Shown here: positions 30,538 to 38,716 of the stretch, piece by piece | How the letters are laid out: each line of letters opens with the position of its first letter | How positions within the stretch are numbered: the stretch's first letter is position 1 | Origin: Azospirillum sp. TSO22-1 | GTDB lineage: Bacteria; Pseudomonadota; Alphaproteobacteria; Azospirillales; Azospirillaceae | Length of the DNA stretch: 64,000 nucleotides | Direction: 5' to 3' | NCBI RefSeq assembly: GCF_003116015.1 | Contig: NZ_LGQZ01000014.1 | Location: 124,001 to 188,000 of the forward strand | Notes under the pieces: model-generated | Database searches by the model: none | Told to the model about the DNA's origin: nothing | What the model saw: the letters and a program-made list of their open reading frames with translations, nothing else | Program-made: the position numbers and the translations under genes

Positions 30538-31494
30538 TCAGCCGGCCGCCGCGGCGAGCTTGGCCTCGCGGGCGGCGCGCAGGCGCTCGAAGTCGGCGCC
30601 CGCGTGGTAGGACGAGCGCGTCAGCGGGCTCGACGCCACCATCAGGAAGCCCTTGGCGCGGCCGAGGCGCGTGTAGCCCTCGAACTCCTCCGGCGTCACG
30701 AAACGGTCGACCGCGGCGTGCTTCGCCGTCGGCTGGAGGTACTGGCCGATGGTCATGAAGTCAACATCCGCGGCGCGCAGGTCGTCCATCACCTGCCCCA
30801 CCTCCTCCTTCGTCTCGCCCAGGCCGACCATGACCCCCGACTTGGTGAAGATCGAGGGATCCAGATCCTTCACGCGGGACAACAGCTGCAGCGAAGTGAA
30901 GTAACGCGCCCCCGGGCGGATCGTCGGGTACAGGCGCGGCGCGGTCTCCAGGTTGTGGTTGAAGACGTCAGGCTTAGCCTCGACCACCACCTCCACCGCA
31001 CCCTTCTTTTTCTGGAAGTCGGGGGTGAGGATCTCGATGGTCGTGCCGGGGGACGCGACGCGGATGGCGCGGATGGTGCGGGCGAAATGCCCGGCTCCGC
31101 CATCCTCCAGATCGTCACGGTCCACCGAGGTGACCACCACGTGGTGCAGCTTCAGCTCGGCCACCGCCTCGGCGACGTTCTCCGGCTCGTGCGGGTCGAG
31201 CAGATTGGGCTTGCCGGTCTCGACGTTGCAGAAGGCGCAGCCGCGCGTGCAGATCGAGCCGAGGATCATGAAGGTGGCGTGCTTGTGCTTCCAGCACTCG
31301 CCGATGTTCGGGCAGGCCGCCTCCTCGCACACCGTGTGGAGCTTGAGCCCGCGCATCAACTGGCGGGTCTCGTGGTACTCCTGGCTCATCGGCGCCTTGA
31401 CGCGGATCCAGGCGGGCTTGCGCTGGATCGGGTTGTCGGGCTTGTGAGCCTTCTCCGGGTGGCGGAGCTTCTCGGTCTGGTCGGCCGCGGTCAT
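30538..31494 (-). CDS. lipA: Lipoyl synthase
   Basis: This 318-residue radical SAM enzyme inserts two sulfurs into octanoyl groups to make lipoyl cofactors. Auxiliary cluster cysteines are in [13 protein letters not shown], and the radical SAM CxxxCxxC motif is in [14 protein letters not shown]. Other landmarks are [18 protein letters not shown] and the C-terminal [11 protein letters not shown] serine region. The ATG at 31494 is chosen; the reading frame is open upstream but that part does not resemble LipA. Pyruvate dehydrogenase genes that need lipoylation lie just upstream. Confidence 0.96.
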   Translation of the reverse strand: MTAADQTEKLRHPEKAHKPDNPIQRKPAWIRVKAPMSQEYHETRQLMRGLKLHTVCEEAACPNIGECWKHKHATFMILGSICTRGCAFCNVETGKPNLLDPHEPENVAEAVAELKLHHVVVTSVDRDDLEDGGAGHFARTIRAIRVASPGTTIEILTPDFQKKKGAVEVVVEAKPDVFNHNLETAPRLYPTIRPGARYFTSLQLLSRVKDLDPSIFTKSGVMVGLGETKEEVGQVMDDLRAADVDFMTIGQYLQPTAKHAAVDRFVTPEEFEGYTRLGRAKGFLMVASSPLTRSSYHAGADFERLRAAREAKLAAAAG

Positions 31495-31555
31495 GACGGT
31501 ACAAACTCCCATCGGTCCGGCGGCTGGCCGGGCCGTTTCAAAGAGCGGACGGCGC

Positions 31556-32041
31556 TCAGGCGCGCCACTCCGGCGGAAACAGATCGGCCGGATAGGCCGG
31601 ATCGAGCGCCTGGTCAAGGGTGAAGGCCGGATCGGCGGGGAAGCGGGCCGGTTCCACCTCGGCTTCGACAGCCGCGCGGCGGCGAGCCTTCTGGTAGGTT
31701 TCGCCGAAGACTTCCTGCGCATGGGGCCTGAGGCTCGGACTGCCCGTCAGTTCCTTCGACAGCTCGTCACGCTGTTCCAAGACTGTCAGCCTCCAGCCAC
31801 GAGAGCACCTGTCCCGTAGTTCAGGGCAGTACAGCCACTTCAGCAGGTGGATTTCCAGAACGATCAACCGGCTCCAGATTTCCGACCGCTGGCTGCGTCC
31901 CATGCATTCGATCTCCTCGGCGACGTTCTCCCAGTCGATCGGGGCGTTGTTCCGCTCGGCGCCGGCACGGCGGATCTCCCGCGCCTGGTCTTGCGTCCAG
32001 GCGTAGAAGTCCTCGTCGTACGCGGCGCTGCTGCGGCTCAT
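31556..32041 (-). CDS. DUF29 family protein
   Basis: A 161-residue protein matching DUF29: [21 protein letters not shown], the signature [36 protein letters not shown], and a C-terminal [20 protein letters not shown] helix. DUF29 proteins are alpha-helical, cytosolic and of unknown function; they are abundant in cyanobacteria and in some alphaproteobacteria, often as scattered copies, and may be horizontally acquired. It lies between lpdA and lipA, where most relatives have no gene. Confidence 0.85.
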   Translation of the reverse strand: MSRSSAAYDEDFYAWTQDQAREIRRAGAERNNAPIDWENVAEEIECMGRSQRSEIWSRLIVLEIHLLKWLYCPELRDRCSRGWRLTVLEQRDELSKELTGSPSLRPHAQEVFGETYQKARRRAAVEAEVEPARFPADPAFTLDQALDPAYPADLFPPEWRA

Positions 32042-32077
32042 GCCCCTGACCGGAAAAACGTCACCTCGGCAATCTAG

Positions 32078-33478
32078 CTAGAAGTGGATCGCCCGGCCAT
32101 AGGCATCAAGGACGGACTCGTGCATCATCTCCGACAGGGTCGGGTGTGGGAACACCGTGTGCATGAGTTCGGCCTCGGTGGTCTCCATGGTCTTGGCGAC
32201 CGTGTAGCCCTGTATCAGCTCGGTCACTTCCGCGCCGATCATGTGGGCTCCGAGCAGTTCCCCGGTCTTGGCGTCGAACACCGTCTTGACCAGGCCCTCG
32301 GGCTCGCCGAGCGCGATGGCCTTGCCGTTGCCGATGAACGGGAAGCGGCCGACCTTGACGTCGTAGCCCTTTTCCTTGGCCTTCTTCTCGGTCAGCCCCA
32401 CCGACGCGACCTGCGGATGCGAGTAGGTGCAGCCGGGGATCTTGCGAATGTCCAGCGGGTGGACGTCCTTCAGCCCGGCGATCTTCTCGATGCAGATCAC
32501 GCCCTCGTGGCTGGCCTTGTGCGCCAGCCAGGGCGGCTGGGTGACGTCGCCGATGGCGTAGACGCCCGGCTCGTCGGTCCGGCACCACTCGTCGGTGACG
32601 ATGTGGCCGCGGTCCAGCTTCACCTTGGTGCCTTCCAGGCCGAGGTTCTCGGTGTTCGGGCTGATGCCCACCGCGACGATGACGCGGTCCACCGTGATGT
32701 CCTCGGTCTTGCCGCCGGCCTCCACCGCCACCGTGACGCTGTCGGCGGCCTTGCGCAGGTTGCCGGCCTTGGCCCCGGTGATGATGCGCATGCCCTGCTT
32801 CTCGAAAGCCTTCTTGGCCATGCCCGAGATCTCCTCATCCTCCACGGGGAGGATGCGGTCCATCACCTCGACCACCGTCACCTTGGCGCCCAGCGCGTTG
32901 TAGAAGCTGGCGAACTCGATGCCGATGGCGCCCGAGCCGATGACCAGCAGCGACTTCGGCATGGTGTTCGGCGTCATCGCCTTGCGGTAGGTCCACACCA
33001 GCTTGCCGTCGTCCTCCAGCCCCGGGAGCGTGCGCGCCCGGGCGCCGGTGGCGACGATGATGTGCTTGGCGCCGAAGGTGCCGACCGCCGCTCCGCCCTT
33101 GGTGACGGCGACCAGGCCCTTGCCGGCCAGCTTGCCGTCGCCGTCGATGACGGTGACCTTGTTCTTCTTCAGCAGGTGCTTGACGCCGCCGTTGAGCTGG
33201 GCGGCGACCTTGCGCGAGCGCTGGACGATCTTGTCTAGATCGGCGGTCACGCCGCTGACGGACAGGCCGTAGTCGCCGGCGTGCTTGGCGAGGTGCATGA
33301 CCTCGGCCGAGCGCAGCAGTGCCTTGGTGGGGATGCAGCCCCAGTTCAGGCAGATGCCGCCGAGGTTCTCGCGTTCGATGACGGCGGTGTGCAGCCCGAG
33401 CTGGGCGGCGCGGATCGCCGCCACGTAGCCGCCGGGGCCGGAGCCGATGACGATGACGTCGTAGTTCATGTCAGCCAT
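32078..33478 (-). CDS. lpdA: Dihydrolipoyl dehydrogenase (E3)
   Basis: This 466-residue FAD/NAD flavoprotein reoxidises dihydrolipoyl groups in pyruvate dehydrogenase. Motifs: FAD GSGPGGYVAAIRAAQLG, redox disulfide GGICLNWGCIPTKALL, NAD site VIGSGAIGIEFASFYNALG, YAIGDVTQPPWLAHKA and the C-terminal catalytic HPHPTLSE-type element (VFPHPTLSEMM). It is the last gene of the pdhA-pdhB-pdhC-lpd operon, 13 bases after pdhC. An in-frame ATG nine bases downstream (MNYDV) is an alternative start. Confidence 0.97.
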   Translation of the reverse strand: MADMNYDVIVIGSGPGGYVAAIRAAQLGLHTAVIERENLGGICLNWGCIPTKALLRSAEVMHLAKHAGDYGLSVSGVTADLDKIVQRSRKVAAQLNGGVKHLLKKNKVTVIDGDGKLAGKGLVAVTKGGAAVGTFGAKHIIVATGARARTLPGLEDDGKLVWTYRKAMTPNTMPKSLLVIGSGAIGIEFASFYNALGAKVTVVEVMDRILPVEDEEISGMAKKAFEKQGMRIITGAKAGNLRKAADSVTVAVEAGGKTEDITVDRVIVAVGISPNTENLGLEGTKVKLDRGHIVTDEWCRTDEPGVYAIGDVTQPPWLAHKASHEGVICIEKIAGLKDVHPLDIRKIPGCTYSHPQVASVGLTEKKAKEKGYDVKVGRFPFIGNGKAIALGEPEGLVKTVFDAKTGELLGAHMIGAEVTELIQGYTVAKTMETTEAELMHTVFPHPTLSEMMHESVLDAYGRAIHF

Positions 33479-33491
33479 GAGCCGTCCCCCC

Positions 33492-34820
33492 TTACAGCAG
33501 CATGCTCAGCGGATCCTCGATCAGCTTCTTGAAAGCCTGGAGGAATTCCGCACCCTGCGCGCCGTCGGCGACACGGTGGTCGACCGACACGGTGCAGGTC
33601 ATCACGGTGGCGATCGCCAGCGCGCCGTTCTTCACCACCGGACGCTGCTCGCCGGCACCGACGGCCAGGATGCAGGCCTGCGGCGGGTTGATGATCGCGG
33701 CGAACTCGCGGATGCCGTACATGCCGAGGTTCGAGATCGAGAAGCTGCCGCCCTGGTACTCCTCGGGCTTCAGCTTGCCGTCGCGGGCGCGCTCGGCGAG
33801 GTCTTTCATCTCGTTGGAGATGTCGGCCAGACCCTTGGTCTCCGCCTTCTTGATGATCGGCGTGATCAGGCCGGTCGGGGTCGCCACGGCGACCGAGATG
33901 TCGGCATGGTCGTAGGTGAGGATCGCCTCGTCGGACCAGGCCGAGTTGATCAGCGGGAACTTCTTCAGCGTCAGCGCCGCGGCGCGGATGACGAAGTCGT
34001 TCACCGACAGCTTATAGGCCTTGGAGCGGCCGTTCAGCTCGGCGCGGACCTTCAGCAGCTCGTCCACCTCGCAGTCGATGGCGAGGAAGTAGTTCGGCAC
34101 CGTCTGCTGCACCTCGGTGAGGCGCCGCGCGATGGTCTTGCGCATCGACGAGTTGGGCTTGGCCGTGTAGCGCATGCCCAGCTTGTCCGACAGGTCCTTG
34201 GCGTCGATGCCGGCCGGCTTGGCCGCGGCGGGCGCCGGAGCGGCCGGGACGGGAGCCGCGGACGGCGCCGCGGCGGCCTGCGGCGCGGCGGCGGGCTTGG
34301 CAGCCCCGCCGGACTTGGCGGCCTCGACGTCGGCCTTGACGATGCGGCCGTGCGGGCCGGTGCCCTTCACCGCCGACAGGTCGATGCCGGCCTGCTGGGC
34401 GATGCGGCGCGCCAGCGGGCTGGCGAACACGCGGTTGCCGCCGCCGTGTGACGCCGCCGGAACGGCCTGCGGCGCGGGGGCAGCGGCCGGAGCCGCGGCG
34501 GGGGCCGGAGCCGCCTCGGCCTTCGGCGCCGGGGCCGGAGCGCCGCCGCCGGCCTTGGCCAGCGCGCTGTCGTCCTCGCCCTCTTCCAGCAGGATGGCGA
34601 TGGGGGTGTTCACCGCCACTCCCTGGCTGCCGCCCTGCACCAGGATCTTGCCGAGGCGGCCTTCGTCCACCGCCTCGACCTCCATGGTCGCCTTGTCGGT
34701 CTCGATCTCGGCCAGCACGTCGCCGGCCTTCACCGCGTCGCCTTCCTTCTTCAGCCACTTGGCGAGGTTGCCCTCGGTCATGGTGGGCGAGAGGGCGGGC
34801 ATCAGGATCTGGATGGTCAT
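33492..34820 (-). CDS. pdhC: Pyruvate dehydrogenase E2, dihydrolipoamide acetyltransferase
   Basis: A 442-residue core subunit. One N-terminal lipoyl domain (~1-77, lipoyl lysine in [11 protein letters not shown]), an Ala/Pro-rich linker, a peripheral subunit-binding domain ([36 protein letters not shown], ~133-168), a second Ala/Pro linker and the catalytic domain with active site [13 protein letters not shown] near the C-terminus. It transfers acetyl groups from lipoate to CoA. Forms the multimeric core for E1 and E3. Starts 16 bases after pdhB. Confidence 0.96.
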   Translation of the reverse strand: MTIQILMPALSPTMTEGNLAKWLKKEGDAVKAGDVLAEIETDKATMEVEAVDEGRLGKILVQGGSQGVAVNTPIAILLEEGEDDSALAKAGGGAPAPAPKAEAAPAPAAAPAAAPAPQAVPAASHGGGNRVFASPLARRIAQQAGIDLSAVKGTGPHGRIVKADVEAAKSGGAAKPAAAPQAAAAPSAAPVPAAPAPAAAKPAGIDAKDLSDKLGMRYTAKPNSSMRKTIARRLTEVQQTVPNYFLAIDCEVDELLKVRAELNGRSKAYKLSVNDFVIRAAALTLKKFPLINSAWSDEAILTYDHADISVAVATPTGLITPIIKKAETKGLADISNEMKDLAERARDGKLKPEEYQGGSFSISNLGMYGIREFAAIINPPQACILAVGAGEQRPVVKNGALAIATVMTCTVSVDHRVADGAQGAEFLQAFKKLIEDPLSMLL

Positions 34821-34836
34821 GGTCCGTGCCCTCCCC

Positions 34837-36225
34837 TTACGAGCGATAGCAGGCGCGGCGCGCCGCCTCGGCGATGCCGTCCGGCTGCGGCAGGACCAGC
34901 TTCTCGAGGTTGGCGGCGTAGGGCATCGGCACGTCCTTGCCGTTCACCCGGATCACCGGCGCGTCGAGGTAGTCGAAGGCGTGCTCCATCATCAGCGCGC
35001 TGATTTCGGAGCCGATGCTGCAGGTCGGCCAAGCCTCCTCGACGGTGACGAGGCGGTTGGTCTTTTTGACGCTCTCGACGATGGTGTGCACGTCCAGCGG
35101 GCGGATGGTGCGCAGGTCGATGACCTCCGCCTCGATGCCGTCCTTGGCCAGCAGCTCGGCCGCCGCCAGCGCCTGGGCGACCATCAGCGAGTGGGCGGTG
35201 ATGGTGACGTCCTTGCCGGCGCGCAGCACCTTGGCGCGGCCGATGGGAACGATGAAGTCCTCGCTCTCCGGCACGTCGAAGCTCTGGCCGTAGAGGATCT
35301 CGTTCTCCAGGAAGATGACCGGGTTCGGGTCGCGGATGGCGGACTTCATCAGGCCCTTGAAGTCGGCCGCCGAGTAGGGCGCGACCACCTTCAGACCCGG
35401 AACGCTGGCGTACCAGGGCGTGTAGTCCTGGGAGTGCTGGGCGGCGACGCGGGCGGCGGCGCCGTTCGGGCCGCGGAACACGATCGGGCAGCCCATCTGG
35501 CCGCCGGACATGTACAGCGTCTTGGCCGCCGAGTTGACGATGTGGTCGATCGCCTGCATGGCAAAGTTGAAGGTCATGAACTCGACGATCGGGCGCAGGC
35601 CGAGGAAGCCGGCGCCGACGCCCAGGCCGGCGAAGCCGTACTCGGTGATCGGCGTGTCGATGACGCGGTCGGGACCGAACTCCTGCAGCAGGCCCTGCGA
35701 CACCTTGTAGGCGCCCTGGTACTGCGCGACCTCCTCGCCCATCAGGAAGACGTTGGCGTCGCGGCGCATCTCCTCGGCCATGGCGTCGCGCAGCGCCTCG
35801 CGCACGGTCTTCTTCACCGTGCGGTCGAAGAACTTGTCCTCGTCGGACGGCGGCGGCGCGGCCGGGCCGCTGATGACCTGGGCCGGCAGGGTGCTCGGCG
35901 CGGGCGCCTCGTCCTTGACCGCGGGCTGCGCAGCGGTCTTCGGCGTGCCTTCCTCCTTGGCGAGGCTGGCCGACGCGTCCTCGCCCTCGCCGAGGATCAC
36001 GGCGATCGGCGTGTTCACCGCGACGTTCTCGGTCCCGGCGGCGACCAGGATCTTGCCGATGCGGCCTTCATCCACCGCCTCGACTTCCATGGTGGCCTTG
36101 TCGGTCTCGATCTCGGCGAGGACGTCGCCGGACTTGACCTCATCCCCTTCGTTCTTCAGCCATTTCGCCAGCTTGCCCTCGGTCATGGTGGGCGAGAGCG
36201 CCGGCATCAGCACTTCGATCGGCAT
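34837..36225 (-). CDS. pdhB: Pyruvate dehydrogenase E1 beta with N-terminal lipoyl domain
   Basis: This 462-residue subunit starts with a complete lipoyl domain (~1-78, lysine in [11 protein letters not shown], nearly the same as that of the neighbouring E2) and an Ala/Pro linker, then the transketolase-like E1 beta domain ([50 protein letters not shown] and the C-terminal [13 protein letters not shown]). E1 beta with its own lipoyl domain is a known feature of several alphaproteobacteria such as Zymomonas and Sinorhizobium. Partner of pdhA in the alpha2beta2 enzyme. Confidence 0.96.
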   Translation of the reverse strand: MPIEVLMPALSPTMTEGKLAKWLKNEGDEVKSGDVLAEIETDKATMEVEAVDEGRIGKILVAAGTENVAVNTPIAVILGEGEDASASLAKEEGTPKTAAQPAVKDEAPAPSTLPAQVISGPAAPPPSDEDKFFDRTVKKTVREALRDAMAEEMRRDANVFLMGEEVAQYQGAYKVSQGLLQEFGPDRVIDTPITEYGFAGLGVGAGFLGLRPIVEFMTFNFAMQAIDHIVNSAAKTLYMSGGQMGCPIVFRGPNGAAARVAAQHSQDYTPWYASVPGLKVVAPYSAADFKGLMKSAIRDPNPVIFLENEILYGQSFDVPESEDFIVPIGRAKVLRAGKDVTITAHSLMVAQALAAAELLAKDGIEAEVIDLRTIRPLDVHTIVESVKKTNRLVTVEEAWPTCSIGSEISALMMEHAFDYLDAPVIRVNGKDVPMPYAANLEKLVLPQPDGIAEAARRACYRS

Positions 36226-36307
36226 TGGTTCCTCCGTCCGCGCGGGCGCTCGGCGGGCTTGTTCAGCCCCGGCGCTCCGGGCGCGGCTCCCCTTCTTGGC
36301 GTTGCGG

Positions 36308-37336
36308 TCAGGCGTCGAGCAGCACGTCCGTCCACAGCTCGGACGGATCGGGCTCGGGGCTCTGCTGGGCGAATTCGGCGCTCTCGGATACGATCGCCTT
36401 CACCTCGCGGTCGATCTCCTTCAGCGCCTCTTCCGTGGCGTGGCCCTCGTCGAGGAGCAGCTTCTTGAGCTGGTCGATGGGATCGGACTCCGTCCGCATC
36501 TTCTCGACCTCCTCCTTGGTGCGGTACTTGGCCGGGTCGGACATGGAGTGGCCGCGGTAGCGGTAGGTCTTCATCTCCAGGATGACCGGGCCGTTGCCCT
36601 CGCGCACCCAGTTGACCCACTCGTCGGCGGCGGCCTTCACGTCCAGGACGTTCATGCCGTTCACCTGGTAGCCGGGGATGCCGTAGGCGGCGCCGCGCTG
36701 GTGCAGCTCGCCGGCCGAGGCGCGTTCCTGGGCGGTGCCCATGGCGTACTTGTTGTTCTCGATGATGTAGACGACCGGCAGCTTCCACAGCGCCGCCATG
36801 TTAAAGCTCTCGTACACCTGGCCCTGGTTGACGGCGCCGTCGCCCAGGTAGGTGGTGCACACGCCACCGTCCTTCTTGTACTTGTGGGCGAAGGCGAGGC
36901 CGGTGCCCAGCGGCACCTGGCCGCCGACGATGCCGTGGCCGCCGAAGAAGCCCTTCTCGCGGCTGAACATGTGCATCGAGCCGCCCTTGCCCTTGGAGTA
37001 GCCGCCGCGGCGCCCCGTGAGCTCGGCCATGACGCCCTTGGCGTCCATGCCGCAGGCCAGCATGTGGCCGTGGTCGCGGTAGCTGGTGATGACGCTGTCG
37101 CCTTCGCGGAGCGCGGCCTGGACGCCGGTCACCACGGCCTCCTGGCCGATGTAGAGGTGGCAGAAGCCGCCGATCAGGCCCATGCCGTAGAGCTGGCCCG
37201 CCTTCTCCTCGAAGCGGCGGATCAGCAGCATCTCACGATAGTAGCGCAGAAGTTCCTGGGGCGATGCAGCCGGAGCGCGCTTGCTGGTAGCGGCGGTCTC
37301 GGGTTGCGCCTTAGCACGGCGTCGGGGCGCTGCCAT
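36308..37336 (-). CDS. pdhA: Pyruvate dehydrogenase E1 alpha
   Basis: A 342-residue thiamine-diphosphate subunit that decarboxylates pyruvate. Visible are [31 protein letters not shown], the [22 protein letters not shown] active-site region, the ThDP motif [17 protein letters not shown] and the phosphorylation-loop-like [11 protein letters not shown]. Start ATG 37336 follows GGGAGGA with good spacing, while the upstream in-frame extension is unlike the family. First gene of the pdh operon; a nested inverted repeat lies about 130 bases upstream. Confidence 0.97.
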   Translation of the reverse strand: MAAPRRRAKAQPETAATSKRAPAASPQELLRYYREMLLIRRFEEKAGQLYGMGLIGGFCHLYIGQEAVVTGVQAALREGDSVITSYRDHGHMLACGMDAKGVMAELTGRRGGYSKGKGGSMHMFSREKGFFGGHGIVGGQVPLGTGLAFAHKYKKDGGVCTTYLGDGAVNQGQVYESFNMAALWKLPVVYIIENNKYAMGTAQERASAGELHQRGAAYGIPGYQVNGMNVLDVKAAADEWVNWVREGNGPVILEMKTYRYRGHSMSDPAKYRTKEEVEKMRTESDPIDQLKKLLLDEGHATEEALKEIDREVKAIVSESAEFAQQSPEPDPSELWTDVLLDA

Positions 37337-37452
37337 AAGTCCTCCCTCGGGTTTAGCGGCAGGCCGCGAACGTGCGGCCGGCGCGCATCTTGTGGGAAGA
37401 GTTCTAGCGCCAGCGCCCGGGGCTGACAAGCGTCAGCTTCGCAACGTACTGG

Positions 37453-37492
37453 AATATAACACGAAATCGCGATTAACCCGATTTCGGTTAAT
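37453..37492 (-). promoter_or_regulatory. Nested inverted repeats in the pdhA promoter region
   Basis: Two overlapping perfect inverted repeats are seen: CGAAATCG (37462-37469) with CGATTTCG (37479-37486), and ATTAACC (37472-37478) with GGTTAAT (37486-37492). Just downstream on the minus strand is the AT-rich hexamer TATATT (37458-37453), a likely -10 element without a good -35. Together they suggest a regulator-dependent promoter for pdhABC-lpd. The repeats overlap the last codons of ftsB. Confidence 0.4.
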
Positions 37493-37877
37493 TGACTGAT
37501 CTGGGCCGCTTCTCAGCGCTAGCATCCTCCTGGTCGTACAAAGGCGGAAGCGAAAGAATCACGTCGTTGGGGTGCGTCAGGTTCAGCATCGCCCGTGCGC
37601 GCTCGTCGAGCATGTCGCGGTCGAGGTGGTCGGCGCGCAGCAGCGAGGCACGCCGCTCCATGCGCTCGCGCTCTCCGCGCACTTGGCTAAGCACCTGTTC
37701 CGCACGGGCGATTTCGCCCTCGATGTGCTTGAGCGCGATGAGCCCGCGGTCGCCCTGCACGGCGTAATAGACGAAATAGCCCACGATGCAGGCGCCGATC
37801 GCCGGGCCGATGGTCTGCCGCAGCGCGCTCTTGGCGGCGCGCTTTAGGGATTCGGTAATGTTGCTCGTCATGCTCAT
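37488..37877 (-). CDS. ftsB: FtsB/DivIC septum formation initiator
   Basis: A 129-residue single-pass membrane protein: N-terminal transmembrane segment (IGPAIGACIVGYFVYYAV), short GDRGL motif and a coiled coil (LKHIEGEIARAEQVLSQVRGERERMERRASLL), ending with a region containing DMLDERARAMLNLTHPNDVI. This matches FtsB/DivIC of the FtsQBL divisome complex. Alphaproteobacteria typically place it just upstream of pdhA as here. The ATG at 37877 or the one six bases downstream may be used. The C-terminal codons contain half of an operator-like repeat. Confidence 0.88.
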   Translation of the reverse strand: MSMTSNITESLKRAAKSALRQTIGPAIGACIVGYFVYYAVQGDRGLIALKHIEGEIARAEQVLSQVRGERERMERRASLLRADHLDRDMLDERARAMLNLTHPNDVILSLPPLYDQEDASAEKRPRSVN

Positions 37878-38209
37878 GGCCCGATGGAATCACACCGGTT
37901 TTTCAGGGTCAAACGAAAAAACCGGAAAAGGCAAGAACTTACCGGGCTGGGTTCTTGCTGCAACGGAGTAATGACTCTTTCGAGTCCTTGGCCCGAGTCG
38001 CTGCCGCAACGGTCGCGCCGCCGCGGTGTTGAGGTGGGTGGCACCGCGCGTCCACAGGGCCGGCACCGGACACGGCAAGGAGAACTTCGCTATGCGAAGC
38101 CCATTCCTGCTCGCAGCCCTACCGGCGTTGTCCTCGGCCTGGCGGCCGCAAGACCGGACCGCTTCAGGCGCGGCTCGGCCGGGTGTTGTTCCATGGCGGG
38201 TACCGCCGC
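37878..38209. other. 332-base gap upstream of ftsB with two inverted repeats
   Basis: No convincing gene is seen here. Two inverted repeats sit side by side: CCGGTTTTT/AAAAACCGG (37895-37903 with 37917-37925) and CAAGAAC/GTTCTTG (37932-37938 with 37951-37957). A possible 57-codon plus-strand frame starts at the ATG at 38092 with AAGGAGA upstream and runs to 38265, antisense to the thioesterase end; I judge it unproven. The region likely holds the ftsB promoter and a terminator for the thioesterase. Confidence 0.4.
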
Positions 38210-38602
38210 TTACTCCGGCGGCACCTCCCGCGGCTTGCGGTCTTCGCCGATGGCGACGAAGGTAAACACTCCCTCCGTAACCTTCACCGCCTCGCCGGTG
38301 CGGTGCCGCTGCACCCATGTGTCCACGCGCACGCGGATGGAGGTGCGGCCGACCTTCTCGACGGTGGCGAAGCAGCATACCTCGTCGCCGACGTACACCG
38401 GCTTGTGGAAGGTCATGGCCTCGACACCGACGGTCGCCACACGCCCGGCGGCCCGTCGCACCGCGACCGTACCGCCGGCCAGGTCCATCTGCGACAGCAG
38501 CCAGCCGCCGAAGATGTCGCCGTTCGGGTTGGCGTCCTTCGGCATGGCGATGGTGCGCAGCGCCGGGCCGCAGTTGAGTTCCGGCGGGATGGTGACGCTC
38601 AT
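38210..38602 (-). CDS. Hotdog-fold acyl-CoA thioesterase (YciA type)
   Basis: A 130-residue hotdog protein: LRTIAMPKDANPNGDIFGGWLLSQMDLAGG (the conserved NGDIFGGWL with catalytic Asp), VTVGVEAMTFHKPVYVGDEV and RVRVDTWVQRHRTGEAVKVTEGVFTFVAI. It belongs to the YciA/BACH acyl-CoA thioesterase group, hydrolysing acyl-CoAs to free acids and CoA. Length is typical. It diverges from parE with a 114-base gap. Cytosolic. Confidence 0.9.
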   Translation of the reverse strand: MSVTIPPELNCGPALRTIAMPKDANPNGDIFGGWLLSQMDLAGGTVAVRRAAGRVATVGVEAMTFHKPVYVGDEVCCFATVEKVGRTSIRVRVDTWVQRHRTGEAVKVTEGVFTFVAIGEDRKPREVPPE

Positions 38603-38680
38603 GACTCCTCCGTTCGCGGGTGCCGAAAAGGTCGCTCACAAAATGTGGTGCTTAAGCTATGATAGGGCTACAGCATTCGC

Positions 38681-38709
38681 TTGCGCACCCCTGACCGAAT
38701 TCCTATTAT
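38681..38709 (+). promoter_or_regulatory. Predicted sigma-70 promoter of parE
   Basis: TTGCGC (38681-38686) and TATTAT (38704-38709) are spaced by 17 bases; the -10 matches the consensus at five of six positions. The parE ATG begins only eight bases after the -10, so the expected start of transcription falls at or next to the start codon. No ribosome binding site precedes it, which fits a leaderless message. Confidence 0.45.
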
Positions 38710-38716
38710 AGCCTCC

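Noticed and set aside
38092-38265. 57-codon plus-strand frame with AAGGAGA upstream
   Set aside because: Only start and ribosome site are supportive; it overlaps the thioesterase end antisense and its composition is Arg/Pro/Ala-rich like other shadows. Kept only as a remark in the gap entry.
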